Source: Calonectria ilicicola (Eukaryota; Ascomycota; Sordariomycetes; Hypocreales; Nectriaceae). From it: 64,000 nucleotides of DNA. This document shows positions 53,501 to 64,000 of this stretch, piece after piece. The notes under the pieces are model-generated. The model was given only the letters and a program-made list of their open reading frames with translations, was not told where the DNA came from and searched no databases. The position numbers and the translations under genes are program-made. Each line of letters begins with the position of its first letter. Position 1 is the stretch's first letter. Location of the stretch: the NCBI GenBank assembly GCA_020809705.1, contig CP085827.1, positions 1,240,001 to 1,304,000 on the forward strand. The letters are read 5' to 3'.

Positions 53501-54220
53501 ATTAACTACAAACAAACCGACTGGGTAGAAAAGTTACCTATTGCACAGTTAGCATATAATACATCCTACAATCACAGCATTAAAACAACACCAGCAAAAG
53601 CCAACTTTGGCTTTACACCGGACGCTTACCGAGCCCCCTTAGAAGGCATAATCCAAGCAAAAGCAATGATCAAGGCAGATGACCTAAGAAAACTACATGA
53701 GGAAATGAAAACCGAACTTGAATTTGTCCGTAACATTATGAAAAGACATTACAACCTAAAAAGGCTGAAGGGACCAACCTTTTCGGAGGGAGACATGGTC
53801 TACTTAGCAACAAAAAATCTTGCAACAAAAAGACAAAATAAGAAAATCGACTTTACACAGATTGGGCCATACCCAATAAAAAGAAAAATATCAGAAAACA
53901 ACTACGAACTCGATCTCCCCGACAACATTAAGGTACATCCTATCTTCCACATTTCTCTCCTTGAACCTGGCGATGACATCCAAGTCAATACAGGACCAGC
54001 ATACAAACCACAGATAGAAAACCCCGAAGACCAATGGGAAGTCGAAAAGATCCTACGAAGAAGAGAAGAAGACGGAAAATTTGAAATTAAATGGAAAGGC
54101 TATAAAGAAACAACATGGGAACCCGCGAAACATCTCACGCATTGCTCGAAGCTGCTGGAAGCGTTCCTGAGGACACAACGCCAAGCAAACCATCGAGGTC
54201 AACGGCATTCCAATCGATAA
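50553..54220 (+). pseudogene. pol of nested Gypsy element (PR-RT-RH-IN-chromodomain), two stops
   Basis: Pol frame, -1 relative to gag. Protease DSGA at about 50720; RT with VPKKNGKLRLVVDYRQLN, MPFGLTNAPASFQ and YLDD (51833-51844); RNase H with ETDASDFALGAQIG and YTDHKNIAYF; integrase with HGHKGINKTL, MDFITDLPLS, ISDRGQPF and HPQTDGQTERQNQE; C-terminal chromodomain (WEVEKILRRREEDGKFEIKW). Stops at TGA 50597 and TAA 51803, the latter ten codons before YLDD. From 52007 to 54220 the frame is fully open for 737 codons. In the integrase zinc motif the second cysteine of CxxC is TAT (Tyr, 53063-53065), a G-to-A change. Confidence 0.9.
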
Positions 54221-54245
54221 CATCCACTGCCCCTAAAGACTACGC

Positions 54246-54755
54246 CTAAACGACAGCTTCCGACTCTACCCGATCCGCCTCTTCCAACTCATCCAAAGAA
54301 GAAAGCCCACGACGCACCATCTCCACACCCTTCGCCTTGAGTTGACGTTTCTGACGACGAAGACGGGATAAACGGTTCAAGGATTCCTGAACCTTGGCCT
54401 GAGCCGCAAGCGCCTCCGCTTGTACACGAAGGAACTCCTCCTCAGCGACCTCTTCCTCTGTATCCAAACGATCGGACTCCCGATTTATCCGGTTTACTAC
54501 AAAAGTCAGCAACCAACCACATTCACCACCATAAAATGACGCACACGCAGCCAAAGACGCCTCTGAAGCATCACAGGTCCTACCACGATGAGTGCACTCG
54601 CCGCAACGGTCACCAGAATCCGGCAACATCTTGCATCGCAAACCCTTAGAGGAACAGAATGAACACGGCATGACTTCAAAACCCGTTGAGTTAATAAGCT
54701 GAGCTCGGGCCTTGGCACGAAGACGCTGTTTGGAATCACCTGGACCACGAGGCAT
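54246..54755 (-). CDS. Antisense ORF of the Gypsy element, zinc-cluster-like
   Basis: An intact 169-codon ORF between pol and the 3' LTR, on the opposite strand. Residues 31-62 hold six cysteines as C-x2-C-x5-C-x9-C-x2-C-x6-C (starting PCSFCSSKGLRC), close to a Zn2Cys6 cluster, preceded by an Arg/Lys-rich N-terminus (KQRLRAKARAQ) and followed by a charged, probably coiled-coil region (Leu/Glu/Arg-rich). It has no stops although gag has about ten. It could be a DNA-binding or nucleic-acid-binding accessory protein of the element, or a captured host fragment. The family resemblance is only to the cysteine spacing; function unknown. Confidence 0.6.
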   Translation of the reverse strand: MPRGPGDSKQRLRAKARAQLINSTGFEVMPCSFCSSKGLRCKMLPDSGDRCGECTHRGRTCDASEASLAACASFYGGECGWLLTFVVNRINRESDRLDTEEEVAEEEFLRVQAEALAAQAKVQESLNRLSRLRRQKRQLKAKGVEMVRRGLSSLDELEEADRVESEAVV

Positions 54756-54850
54756 AATTAGAAAATATTTTGAAGGTTAAAGATGGGGAACTCACACACA
54801 AGGTCGAACTAACGGGCCTTGAGGACAAGACCAACAGAGGGGGGACATCG

Positions 54851-55245
54851 TGTTATGACCCATGACACGCCTAGGCGGTCTACGACAGCAGAACTAACAC
54901 CTACCTACCCTATAGCCCCACACCAACCAATAAGGAAGCGCTCACTCGCGATCACCCATAATGTTGGTGATCACCCTGTGATCACCCACCCGATCACCAA
55001 CATTTAGATAGAACCAACACAGTGAGCGCCTACTACGATAATAGTATATAGACAGGTTAGAATCCGCCCTTATGGTCGATACTAACCAGCTTTCAATACA
55101 ACTTGGTTACCTCAATTGCGATTGACTATTACCTAACGTAACACTTCCATTGCTCTATTTACTATAACGCGCCTAACCATCCTGCCAACAATAAACCCTT
55201 CGTTCTGATTGGTTCATCAAGTTGGGAATTGACCAGACCGTTACA
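54851..55245 (+). repeat. 3' LTR of nested Gypsy element
   Basis: 395 bases, matching the 5' LTR except for about three transitions (for example ACGACAGCAG against ACGACGGCAG, TTACTATAA against TTACCATAA, GTTGGGAA against GTTAGGAA). Followed by the target duplication CTTTC. Confidence 0.95.
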
Positions 55246-55250
55246 CTTTC

Positions 55251-58200
55251 TTCCAAATTGTCACAGGCTGAAGCCTGGCAGAGGATTACGGCTATGCCGT
55301 ATCCACCTAGATTAAGCTTCATGACTATGTTGGTAGCGAGGGCACACCAAGGCATATATAATCAGAAGAACACGTTCTTCTAATTATCTTCTTCTCCTTC
55401 CTCCTTAGCTTTAGATAGACCAATACAGAGCACCCTTCAGGTTGAATAAACCCAGGACCAGCCCTTCACACAAATAGCTTCTTTTAAAAATAATAAATCT
55501 ATATTTTCTATTACTAATTATACTGACTTTATTAGGCTTTAGAGAATGATCCTATAGATAAATTTATATATAAAAGCTTTAATTATAGTATTAAATACTT
55601 TATTTAGGTTTTATTATAATATAGGCAGGATATATAACCAATCTTCTATTAAATGCTCTATATAGTAAAAGTGTATTATTATTTTAATTATTTAGTTATA
55701 TCTTTTTGCTAGTCTATTAACTTATAGATAATATATTATTATTATTATTATCTTTATTCTAAAACTTATCTATAAATCTTTTTAGAATTTTAAATTAAAT
55801 TTACTATTATAGTCTAAAATAATAACTTTTGGTATACCTTAATTAAAAAGTATAAACTATTAGACTAATATAGTTACCTACTTCTTATCTATATATTTAA
55901 TAAATCCTAAAATTAATAAGTATCTTTTACTTATTATATAAATAACTATTATTAATTAATTATAAATATCCTATCCTTCTAATACCTATAGCAATCCTTT
56001 TATTAATATTAATAGAAGTTTAATAATAAAATCTATTATTATTATATATATAAGTAGGATTAGGGATCTATTTAATAAGTAATTTCTAATAGCTTATTAG
56101 TAGTTGGTTTACTTAAAGTAGTATATCTTATATTTGTAGATATACTTTTTAGCCTATTATATTAAGTTTTTAATATAAAGGCTAGATAGCTTTTTAATAT
56201 CCTTTTTTTATTAAAATAATATTAATTGTTATAGATTATCTTTAGGAATTTATTAATTATAAAGTAAGAAATATAAAGCCTATAATATCTAAACTAGTTA
56301 TAATAGTATAAAAGTCTTTTATATAATTTAAAATATACTTTATACTTTAAAATATTTATAATATTCTTATTATTAAATATTAAAAAATCTAAGATCTCTT
56401 TTCTTATTATTATATTAATAATCTTTATATAATATATATTATTAAAATATCCCTTTTAAAACTTCCTCTTAAACTTCTCTATTATTAAGGCTTTTATTGC
56501 CACTAGTACATTATCTAGGGCTATATAGTCAGATTATAGCCGCACTTAGTTCCTATTAGTCTCTAGGGCTACTAAGTGGCTTAATATATTTAAGATAAAG
56601 TTTTTTTTTTAAAAGGTAGTATATATTGAGCTTATATTTTAATAAATAGATTAAAGTAATTATTAGTTTATAATTTACTTGGTCTATATTAGATATAATA
56701 AGTATAATTTTCTTTATAATTTATTTTGTTGTAGAGTGGTCTGTGAAGGCGATTGTTAGGTATATTAATAATTAAATATATATATATAATCTCTTAACTA
56801 CTTATACTAAACATATTACCTCTAGTTCTAATAGGCTATAGTTTCTTTCTACTAAGCTAAGAGTATAACTTAAAAAGTAAATAGGTCTTATTATTATTGC
56901 TAGAATATATAATATCCTATCCTATTTATAGTTATTCTTAAGATAGAAAAGTATTACTTTAAAGTCTTATTAAATGCTTATATTTATTTAAAGATATAGT
57001 TTCTTACTTTATTTAAGGTAAAAAAGTATTTTTATATTAGTTATTTTATATTAGATTACTTTAAATATAAATCTTTCTTTCTTTATAAGATTATAATATA
57101 TTATATAAATATAAGTCTTTTATTTATTAAGATTTCTATTAATTATTTTATTTTATTTACATCCTACTCTTAATAATATAATTTTACATTTTTATAAAGG
57201 CTCTATAAGCTAAGCATAGTATAGGATAAGGTGCCTAATATATCCTATAGCTCTAATATACTGCTCCAAAGCCAATAATTAGGCTAGGAACTCTAATTTT
57301 ACAAATAATATAATCTACTCCTCTATAATAATTAGACTAAAAGTATTTACTTAAAAGCTAAACATCTATATACTAGAGTATCTAATCTAGCTCTTTTTAA
57401 AGAAGATAATAATATTTTTTTTAAAAAATTTAAATAACTTCTATAAGTATCTAAGATATTCTTCTTCTATTTTAAAAAAAATTATAATATTATTAATAAA
57501 AGCTTTATAAAATTTATAATATAAATATAATAAATAATCTATATATTACTATATATATACTAAAGAGTTCTAGAATCTTATTAAAGCAATTATTAATTAC
57601 TTTAACTTTTAATAATTAATTATTATAAAGTAGTTATAATACTTTAATCTTATTTTAAATTAAAAGAAGAATGATAATATATTAATAGCTATAATATACT
57701 AGGCCCCTTAAAGTGCCTAGATAATATCTTCCTATCTTGATAGTAGGTAATTATCTAGGATAATAATCTTATTAAGGGTATATAGATTTACTATTATCCT
57801 TTCTTTTAATTCCTTATTAATTATTTTCTATATAATAAAAATAGGTATTATGAATAAGGTTAGTTTTTTAACTTATTTTAGTTTATTTTATTAATAGAGT
57901 TTATTGAATTTTATATTAATAAATTATTAATCTTTTAGGCTAGATAGGTAGGGATGTTAGGAGATAGTTTATTTATACTAGTTATTAATAAGTAGTACTT
58001 ATAGTTCTTTACTTTCTAGTACTTTCATTAAGTTTATATTATTCTATAATTAAGTATGCTTTTTTATTAAAACTTTAACTTTTTTAATAAAGTAATTATT
58101 TTAATTATAAATATGCATTTTTCTATTATAATGATCTTAGGAAGATTAGATATTCGCTAAATATATATTTAATATAAAATATTTAATTATCTTTTAAATA

Positions 58201-61200
58201 TTAAAATAAAGTTCTTAATAATCTTACTATTTATTTTAATAATAATGATTTTTAGTTTTTATATAAGGTATATTATTACTTTTAAAAATAATTTCCTTCT
58301 TTACTTTTAGAACAACTTAACCATATATATATTAGTAAAAATAATATTATTAAATAATTCTGTAATTATATTAACTACTATTGGTTGGTTCTAGTTTACT
58401 TTATAATTATTAGTGATAATTATTATATTAATTAAAGTAAATATAAACTTAGATTTTATAATACTTGTTTATAATGAAGATATACTTTTTTCTTTAGATA
58501 CTATATTTGGAGCTTTACTTTTAAATATTATATAGATTATAGTTATAATTGTAAGTGCTTAGACCTATATAATAGCTATAAATGCCTACTCTTTCTTATA
58601 TTTAGTAATATTATTAAGCTTTTATTTTTAGTAAAGCTTAATAGTCTTTTTAAAGTTATTAATAATTATAATCCTAGCTAGGGTATTATAATTAATTATT
58701 ATATTTATTATATATTTAGTAAAAGTATAAAATATAAATACTTAATCTTTAAAAATCTTTTTTAAATTATTAATATAATATATACTTGCTTTACAAGAAT
58801 AACTATATCTCTAGCCACTTTAATTTATTAAACTATATTCTTCTTTAAATAATTAATATAATATAGGATATAGAAGTTATTTAGGGTATTATAGTAAAAC
58901 TATCTTTATAATATAATAATATCAATCTTATAAAGGTCTAAGAAACCATTCCTAAGGAAAGCCTTTAATTTAAGTCTATCTTATACCTATATATTAATTA
59001 TAAACTTTATTATTTATTTAATAATTCTACTAATATTTATTCCTTTAATAAATATATTAAAGATTACCTATTTATTAACTTAGATTATACTACTAATATT
59101 ATTAATAGATATTAAGGTTCTTTACTTTATAATATAATTAAATAACTATAATAGCTCTTTATTAATTATAAGGTTTCTATACTTTATATTAATATAGATC
59201 TCCTTTTCTTCCTTATTATCCTTACTAGCCTTAATCTTAATATATATATAGGTATAGTATATATTACTTACCCTTACTCTTTTATATAGGATAAATAGCT
59301 TATTTATAGATAATGGTTGCTTAGGTTTCTCCTTTCTAGATCTTTAATATCCTTTATTAAGATATATAAAGAGTTTATTATAGAAGGGAAAGTCCTACTT
59401 ATAGCCTTTATAATATACTTCCCTAAAGGAAGTTATAAGTATTTCTTTAGCTAGCTCTATAGATTTTATATAGATATTAATATATATATATTCTTTAAGA
59501 AGGATTAGGGAGTTAAAGGTATATTTATACTAAGTGCACTTATTCTTTCCTTAGGCGCTTTATAGGACCTATCCTTATAATAATATATAATATTTATTCT
59601 AAGAAGCTTTAGAGGTAGTAGACTTATTAAAGCTTAATTTGCTCTCCTTAAGGCTAGATTCTTATTTTTAGTTAACAAGTTCCTTCTTAGTAAGATATTT
59701 ACTTTTAGGTTTTATTTTCTTATTTTTATATAAGCTATCTTTAATAAGATACTATTATTCCTAAGATTAATTCTAATCCTTATATTACTTATTCTTATAA
59801 TAATAATTATAATTATAATTATTTAATTATTTATTATTTTAATAAATATAATATTTTTATCTATTAATATTATTATATCTCTCTTTATAATATAATTATT
59901 AATTATCCTAATACCTTTATTAAAAGTTTATTTATTTATCTTTAAATATTATTATATTAATATTCTTCTTTTAATCCTTATAATCCTAAATAAACTTAAT
60001 AATAATTATCTTAGATATTAAAATCTATAATAAGTATACAATCTTATAATCAATAAGTAAGAAGATTATTTTAAGAATCTCTCTATCTACCTATATTCTA
60101 GCTTATTTAATAAGTTTAATTTTATATTATACCTAGAAAGAAAGAGATATATTTTATCAGGTAAAGTCAAGTATATATTTTTTAATTATATACTCTTTTA
60201 ATAAATCTAACTCTTAGGGCTTAAATTGTTTTATAAGATCTTAATAAAAGTAAGAGATAGAGCCTTTTATAATTTTAACTTGCTTTTTATTATTAAGCTC
60301 TCCTATTAACTACTTATAAACTATATCTTAAAATATTATAGAGTAATGCTTTTAAAGAGAATCTTTATTAAATTATTTAAAGATTTTAAGATATATATAA
60401 AAGAGGCTAATATTAATATAAAGTTATTTACCTTATATAATAATAAGTCCTTACTTCCTAAGATCCTTGAAATCTAGGTTAAAGATTCTAATAGCATTAT
60501 ATTTAACTTATCTTCTATTTATTTAATTACTTACTAAAAGTAATATATAAGATTAAATATATTATAATAAATTAAGGCTTATATTTAAAAAGTTTAATAA
60601 ATTAGAAGAAAGTAATAAATTACTTAGATAATTATTATTATTATATTTAGCTTATAATTATACTAATTTATAATAACACTTACTTAAATAGGCTAAGGTT
60701 TATAATCTTTTATTATTAAAGGTATCTAGACTAAAATATATTAAGCTTTCCCTTTAAGTTAATTAGATTAATTAAGTAAAGTAGTTGGCCTTCTTTAGGC
60801 TAGAGAGATTACCTTATTACTTAGATTTTTATTTATTTATAAAAATTAGGTTTTTTAGAATAAATAAATTAGATATAATAATATTTATAGGTATATTATT
60901 AGGCTATAATATCTTATTAAAAGAGATTATAAGAAATCTAAAGAAGTTTAGGAATATAATATATTTAATAGTTTCTTACCTTTAAACTACTAAAATATCT
61001 AGGTGCTAAGTCTTAGCTTAAGATATATTAATTAAAATAATAATATTCTAATAGCTCTATTTAATAATACTATCTATATAATCTCTTATTTATTAAGTAA
61101 AAATAATATTTTAAAAAGTAAATTTACTAAAAGTCTTTATTAATTATTTTTTAAATATTAATTTATTATAATAAACTTTTTATTTTATAACTCTCCTTAT

Positions 61201-61944
61201 CTTCTCCTTATCTAAGAACTAATCTTTATACTATTTATTAGGTTTTATAATAAATATCCTTTAATTAATAATCTTAACTCTTTAAGGCTTTAATTAAAGC
61301 TAGAAGGTATTATTTTTTATAAATCTTACCTCTTTATTTTTATCTTTTCTAAGGATTAGATTTATTAAAAAAGATCTTTTTCCTTTTAAGAAAATATAGG
61401 CTTTATTAAGGCTAAGATTAAAATAATAGGTTTTATTATATTATTATAAATTTATTTAATAATAAAGGAATAATAGTATAAGAAGGTATTTATTTTAAAT
61501 AAGTTAAAATAATAATTATAAAGTATAAAGTAATATTAATTAATAAGAATATAGATTTATAATTAAATTATTATAATTATTATAAAAATTAAATAATTTA
61601 TTATAATAAAAATAATATTAATAATTTTAAATTTTATTTTTATAATAAAGAAATCCTTTTTATAATTTTATAAAATAACTTAAAATTATTTTATAATCTT
61701 TAATAATTAATATTTTCTTTAAATTATATAAATAATTAAATAAAATATTCTTTATATAAAAAAAGATTTTAAAAAGAAATTCTAAAAATAGATTTATAAG
61801 AATTATTATAAATATTTTTCTTATTAATTAATTAATAAATAATTTAATAATATATTATATTAAAATATAATTTAAAATTATTTAATATAATTACCTAAAA
61901 TAATATTATAATATTAATCTCAAGAAAAAGTAATTACTACTATA
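55251..61944 (-). pseudogene. Decayed gag-pol of the outer Gypsy element
   Basis: AT-rich, no long ORFs. On the minus strand, 57800-57690 keeps the outline of a Gypsy RT (a stretch reading LNKIIILDNY then EDII and YI-AINI-SFF), and 56760-56650 keeps RNase H (TIAFTDHSTTK then NIDQVNYKL), the order expected for minus-strand pol. Stops occur every few codons, mostly TAA/TAG as RIP produces. Integrase should lie further left and gag further right, but I cannot read them. Confidence 0.65.
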
Positions 61945-62107
61945 TAATATAATAAAATTAGAACAATAAAAATCTTAATAATATATAATAAAAAGGTTAA
62001 TATCTTCTTCTCTATCTACCCTAGTAACAGGCTTATATATGCCTTCCAACGGTGCCTAAGGCACACACTTACAGGGTTCCATATGTGTTGACACCATTTC
62101 CGTATCA
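61945..62107 (-). repeat. Right LTR of outer element (163 bases)
   Basis: Its inner end is RIP-changed (TAATATAATAAAATTAGAAC against TGATACGGTAGGATTAGAAC in the left LTR) while the outer 90 or so bases are unmutated and end CCGTATCA. It is the 5' LTR in the element's own orientation, followed by TTACC (62108-62112). Confidence 0.88.
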
Positions 62108-62112
62108 TTACC

Positions 62113-63473
62113 TCCCAGGGTGCGCCAATCCAACTCTGTCTTCCTGCGTTTCCTTGCAAGTCATCAAATACAGACAAGGTGACTAGGAAATCGCCAGATC
62201 GGGGCGAAAGGTTTGCACTATGCCGTCTCCACGGCTTTGTGGAGGCTGTTGAGAAAATTTACGAACCAGGTGCAAAACTTTGGATCATCAGCGATGGTCA
62301 TGTTTTTAGCGACTGTATTAAGTTGCATTTCTAACATATGTTCTACTTCGGGCTAATATTTCATAGTTGGTGTCGACGATGTTGATGTTGATACATACGG
62401 TGACCAACTTCAGGCGATGAATGACGAAATTGAAGCTCAAATGGGACGCACAGGTCGAGTGGCTTTCCGATCTCTCATAGATCTTTTCGAGCTATCAAAT
62501 TCCCAGTCGGGAGGAACAATGGCTGAGCTCACATCGCATCTCAACCTGCCTGTCATGAATCACCATGTCCAAACCCATGTGACTGAAGAAGCAGAAGTTT
62601 GCAGACAGATATTGATGGCTGGATGCCAGCCTCGAGAGTCAACGGCTCGAGAGAAAATAAAGTCTCAAGATTCCTCTCTTCTTGCACTGTACCGCGGGTT
62701 TTCTCGATTTATGCTTGAAGATCTAGAGCTTCACCCATACACCCAGGGCATGAGTCGATCTCAGCGGAAGAAACTGTCCACTAAAGTGGCATTCGAGATG
62801 ATCATGGTAAGCCAGTGCAATGATGTTGAAATATGCATAGCTAACTGAAATCAGAGAAACCAAGCGTACTCGAATCTTGTTGAAATACTTTTTCCAAACT
62901 ACGTCCGCCTGTCCATCCACGCGTACGTTCCCTTTGCTTTTTTCCACCTGCTTGCTTTAGTAAACTAACCCTAGATCCTCCAGTTACAACAATGCGGGCC
63001 CTAAATTTGGAATCCAACTATTTGATCCCACTGCTGTCCGTGTTGTCGAGAACCTGTCTCAAGAGGGTATCCCTATGACATCCCGTGATCTACTCCATAT
63101 TCCCACACCATGGCACAACTGTGTTGTCGAGATGGAGAGCAACAAGTACATCATCGTCACTAAAGCAAAGATTCCCCGACAAACTATTGCATCTGGTGCG
63201 ATGGTCGGCGACAGATCAGAACAGGACGGGGCACATTTCATACTAAAATGGCCCCGCCGTGGCGCGCATATTGCAAGCTCATCAGCCACCAAAGAGTCAT
63301 CAGCTAGACCAAGATCTCCAGCAATTATCCCTCGCGTACAGTCATTTACATTACCGGCACCAAGGAAAGTATCTACTTCATCCAAGTTCTATCAACGCCT
63401 AGCCCAGATGATCGCATCTGTTCCCTTACTCATGTCGCTCGGGTATTTTGTCATGTATCGGTTGAAGATATAA
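62113..63473 (+). pseudogene. Isocyanide synthase (Dit1/PvcA family), 3' part after insertion
   Basis: Resumes in frame after the second TTACC. Exons 62113-62314, 62367-62806, 62855-62922 and 62975-63473, all GT-AG. Family hallmarks: GAPIQLCLPAFPCKSSN, GAKLWIISDGHVFSD, LFPNYVRLSIHA joined to NNAGPKFGIQL, and LLHIPTPWHNCVV. The last 20 residues (ASVPLLMSLGYFVMYRLKI) form a hydrophobic helix that may anchor the protein to a membrane, unlike soluble bacterial PvcA. There are no stops or frameshifts in this half, so the transposon insertion seems to be the only lesion. Any transcript from the outer element's right LTR would read leftwards, away from this part, so expression is unlikely. Confidence 0.88.
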
Positions 63474-64000
63474 CGCAATATTTTCTTGTGTTGAACTTTA
63501 AGCACTTTTACTGAAAGCATTTTTAATTTTGGAATTTTGTCATCGGCCTTTTTGTATAATATATTATTTTAGTTAATTCAACGAATGAATAAAAGTATAT
63601 CTAAAAACGGACAGCTGGATCCAAGAAACTATGCGGTGTCATATATTGCAAATGCTGTGGATCTCACATTTAGGGCAGCTCTCGCCATGGCTCGGTGAGT
63701 TCCGCGCATTTCACCCAGGGCCATGATAAGTATTCCATCTGTATCGTCGAGGTCATACCGGTTACATTATATGTGAGTCAATGCTGCAGTCCGGTTGGTT
63801 GTAGGTATAACTTACAAAATCTTGCAGCCGTACACTTTACACACGAAGGCAAGAACACGCAGCGCAGGGTAGGTGGATATCCACTCACTCCATAAAAGTC
63901 CTCTCGCTAAGCTCGAACTAAGTCTAGGGGAGCTTGACCTGAGTTGCCTAGCTGGTCCCACATAGTCAAGTGTCGCTCCACCATAAGCCACAACTGGAGT
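63474..64000. other. Right-edge intergenic sequence
   Basis: Downstream of the synthase. Short open frames only (for example 63695-63895); nothing recognised. The cluster may continue beyond the window. Confidence 0.4.

Larger units (their letters stand above)
48341..55245 (+). mobile_element. Nested Ty3/Gypsy chromovirus, young
   Basis: A 6,905-base element on the plus strand with 395-base LTRs (48341-48735, 54851-55245) and target duplication CTTTC (48336-48340, 55246-55250). Order: LTR, 53-base leader, gag with CCHC knuckle, protease, RT, RNase H, integrase, chromodomain, an antisense ORF, a purine tract AGAGGGGGGA (54836-54845), LTR. The LTRs differ at about three sites, all transitions, so insertion is far younger than the outer element. 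No TGG-type tRNA primer site is obvious after the left LTR. Stops in gag and pol mean this copy is not autonomous. Confidence 0.93.
47188..62107 (-). mobile_element. Outer Ty3/Gypsy LTR retrotransposon, RIP-mutated, splitting the synthase
   Basis: 14,920 bases between direct 5-base duplications TTACC. Both LTRs are 163 bases, begin TG (or RIP-changed TA) and end CA (or TA). The internal part is AT-rich wreckage with decayed minus-strand pol, so the element's own 5' LTR is the right one. About 6.9 kb of the length is a younger Gypsy element nested at 48341-55245; without it and its duplication the element is about 8.0 kb. The ends against the synthase exons keep normal base composition while inner parts are RIP-mutated. 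Coding traces: RT around 57.7 kb and RNase H around 56.7 kb. Confidence 0.88.

Noticed and set aside
47188..62107. Isocyanide synthase with a giant intron
   Set aside because: The gap is bounded by LTRs and a target duplication, and starts TG, not a splice donor.
1..64000. CRISPR arrays or operon-type bacterial signals
   Set aside because: None seen; all genes have spliceosomal introns.

Overview
The window is nuclear DNA of a filamentous ascomycete (Pezizomycotina). The genes are split by many 45-70 base introns with CTRAC/CTAAC branch sites, the regulators are fungal Zn2Cys6 proteins, and the long AT-rich blocks are repeats eroded by C-to-T and G-to-A changes on both strands, the mark of repeat-induced point mutation (RIP). 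I cannot name the species from sequence alone.

Layout. Positions 1-12.3 kb form a gene-rich arm: an Ostalpha/DUF300 membrane protein running off the left edge, a Zn2Cys6 regulator, a dead small secreted-protein gene, a DUF7703-type membrane protein, an intron-containing elongator tRNA-Met and a 13-exon peroxisomal-type alcohol oxidase. From 12.3 to 15.2 kb I see no convincing gene. From 15.23 to 35.81 kb lie two head-to-tail copies (about 10.3 kb each) of one unidentified element, heavily RIP-mutated, with the same 10 bases at the left edge, the junction and the right edge. A short GC-rich relative of the element's right end follows at 36.2 kb.

From 37.0 to 63.5 kb lies what I read as a specialised-metabolite cluster: class I/II aminotransferase, Zn2Cys6 regulator, DHA1-type MFS exporter, a Dit2-like P450 and a Dit1/PvcA-family isocyanide synthase. 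The trio Dit1-like, Dit2-like and Dtr1-like recalls the yeast dityrosine set and also fungal isocyanide clusters. The cluster looks switched off. The P450 carries an 11-base unit repeated three times plus a one-base loss. The synthase gene is split by a 14,920-base Ty3/Gypsy element (47188-62107) inserted with a clean 5-base duplication, and its reading frame is otherwise continuous across the gap. The aminotransferase, regulator and exporter look intact.

The outer Gypsy element lies on the minus strand, is strongly RIP-mutated, and contains a second, much younger Gypsy element on the plus strand (48341-55245). This has 395-base LTRs with three differences, a CTTTC target duplication, a gag with many stops, a nearly open pol with chromodomain, a gag-pol frameshift heptamer, and an intact antisense ORF with a Zn2Cys6-like cysteine pattern. 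All gene models were built by hand from splice signals and frame continuity; no search or computation was run.
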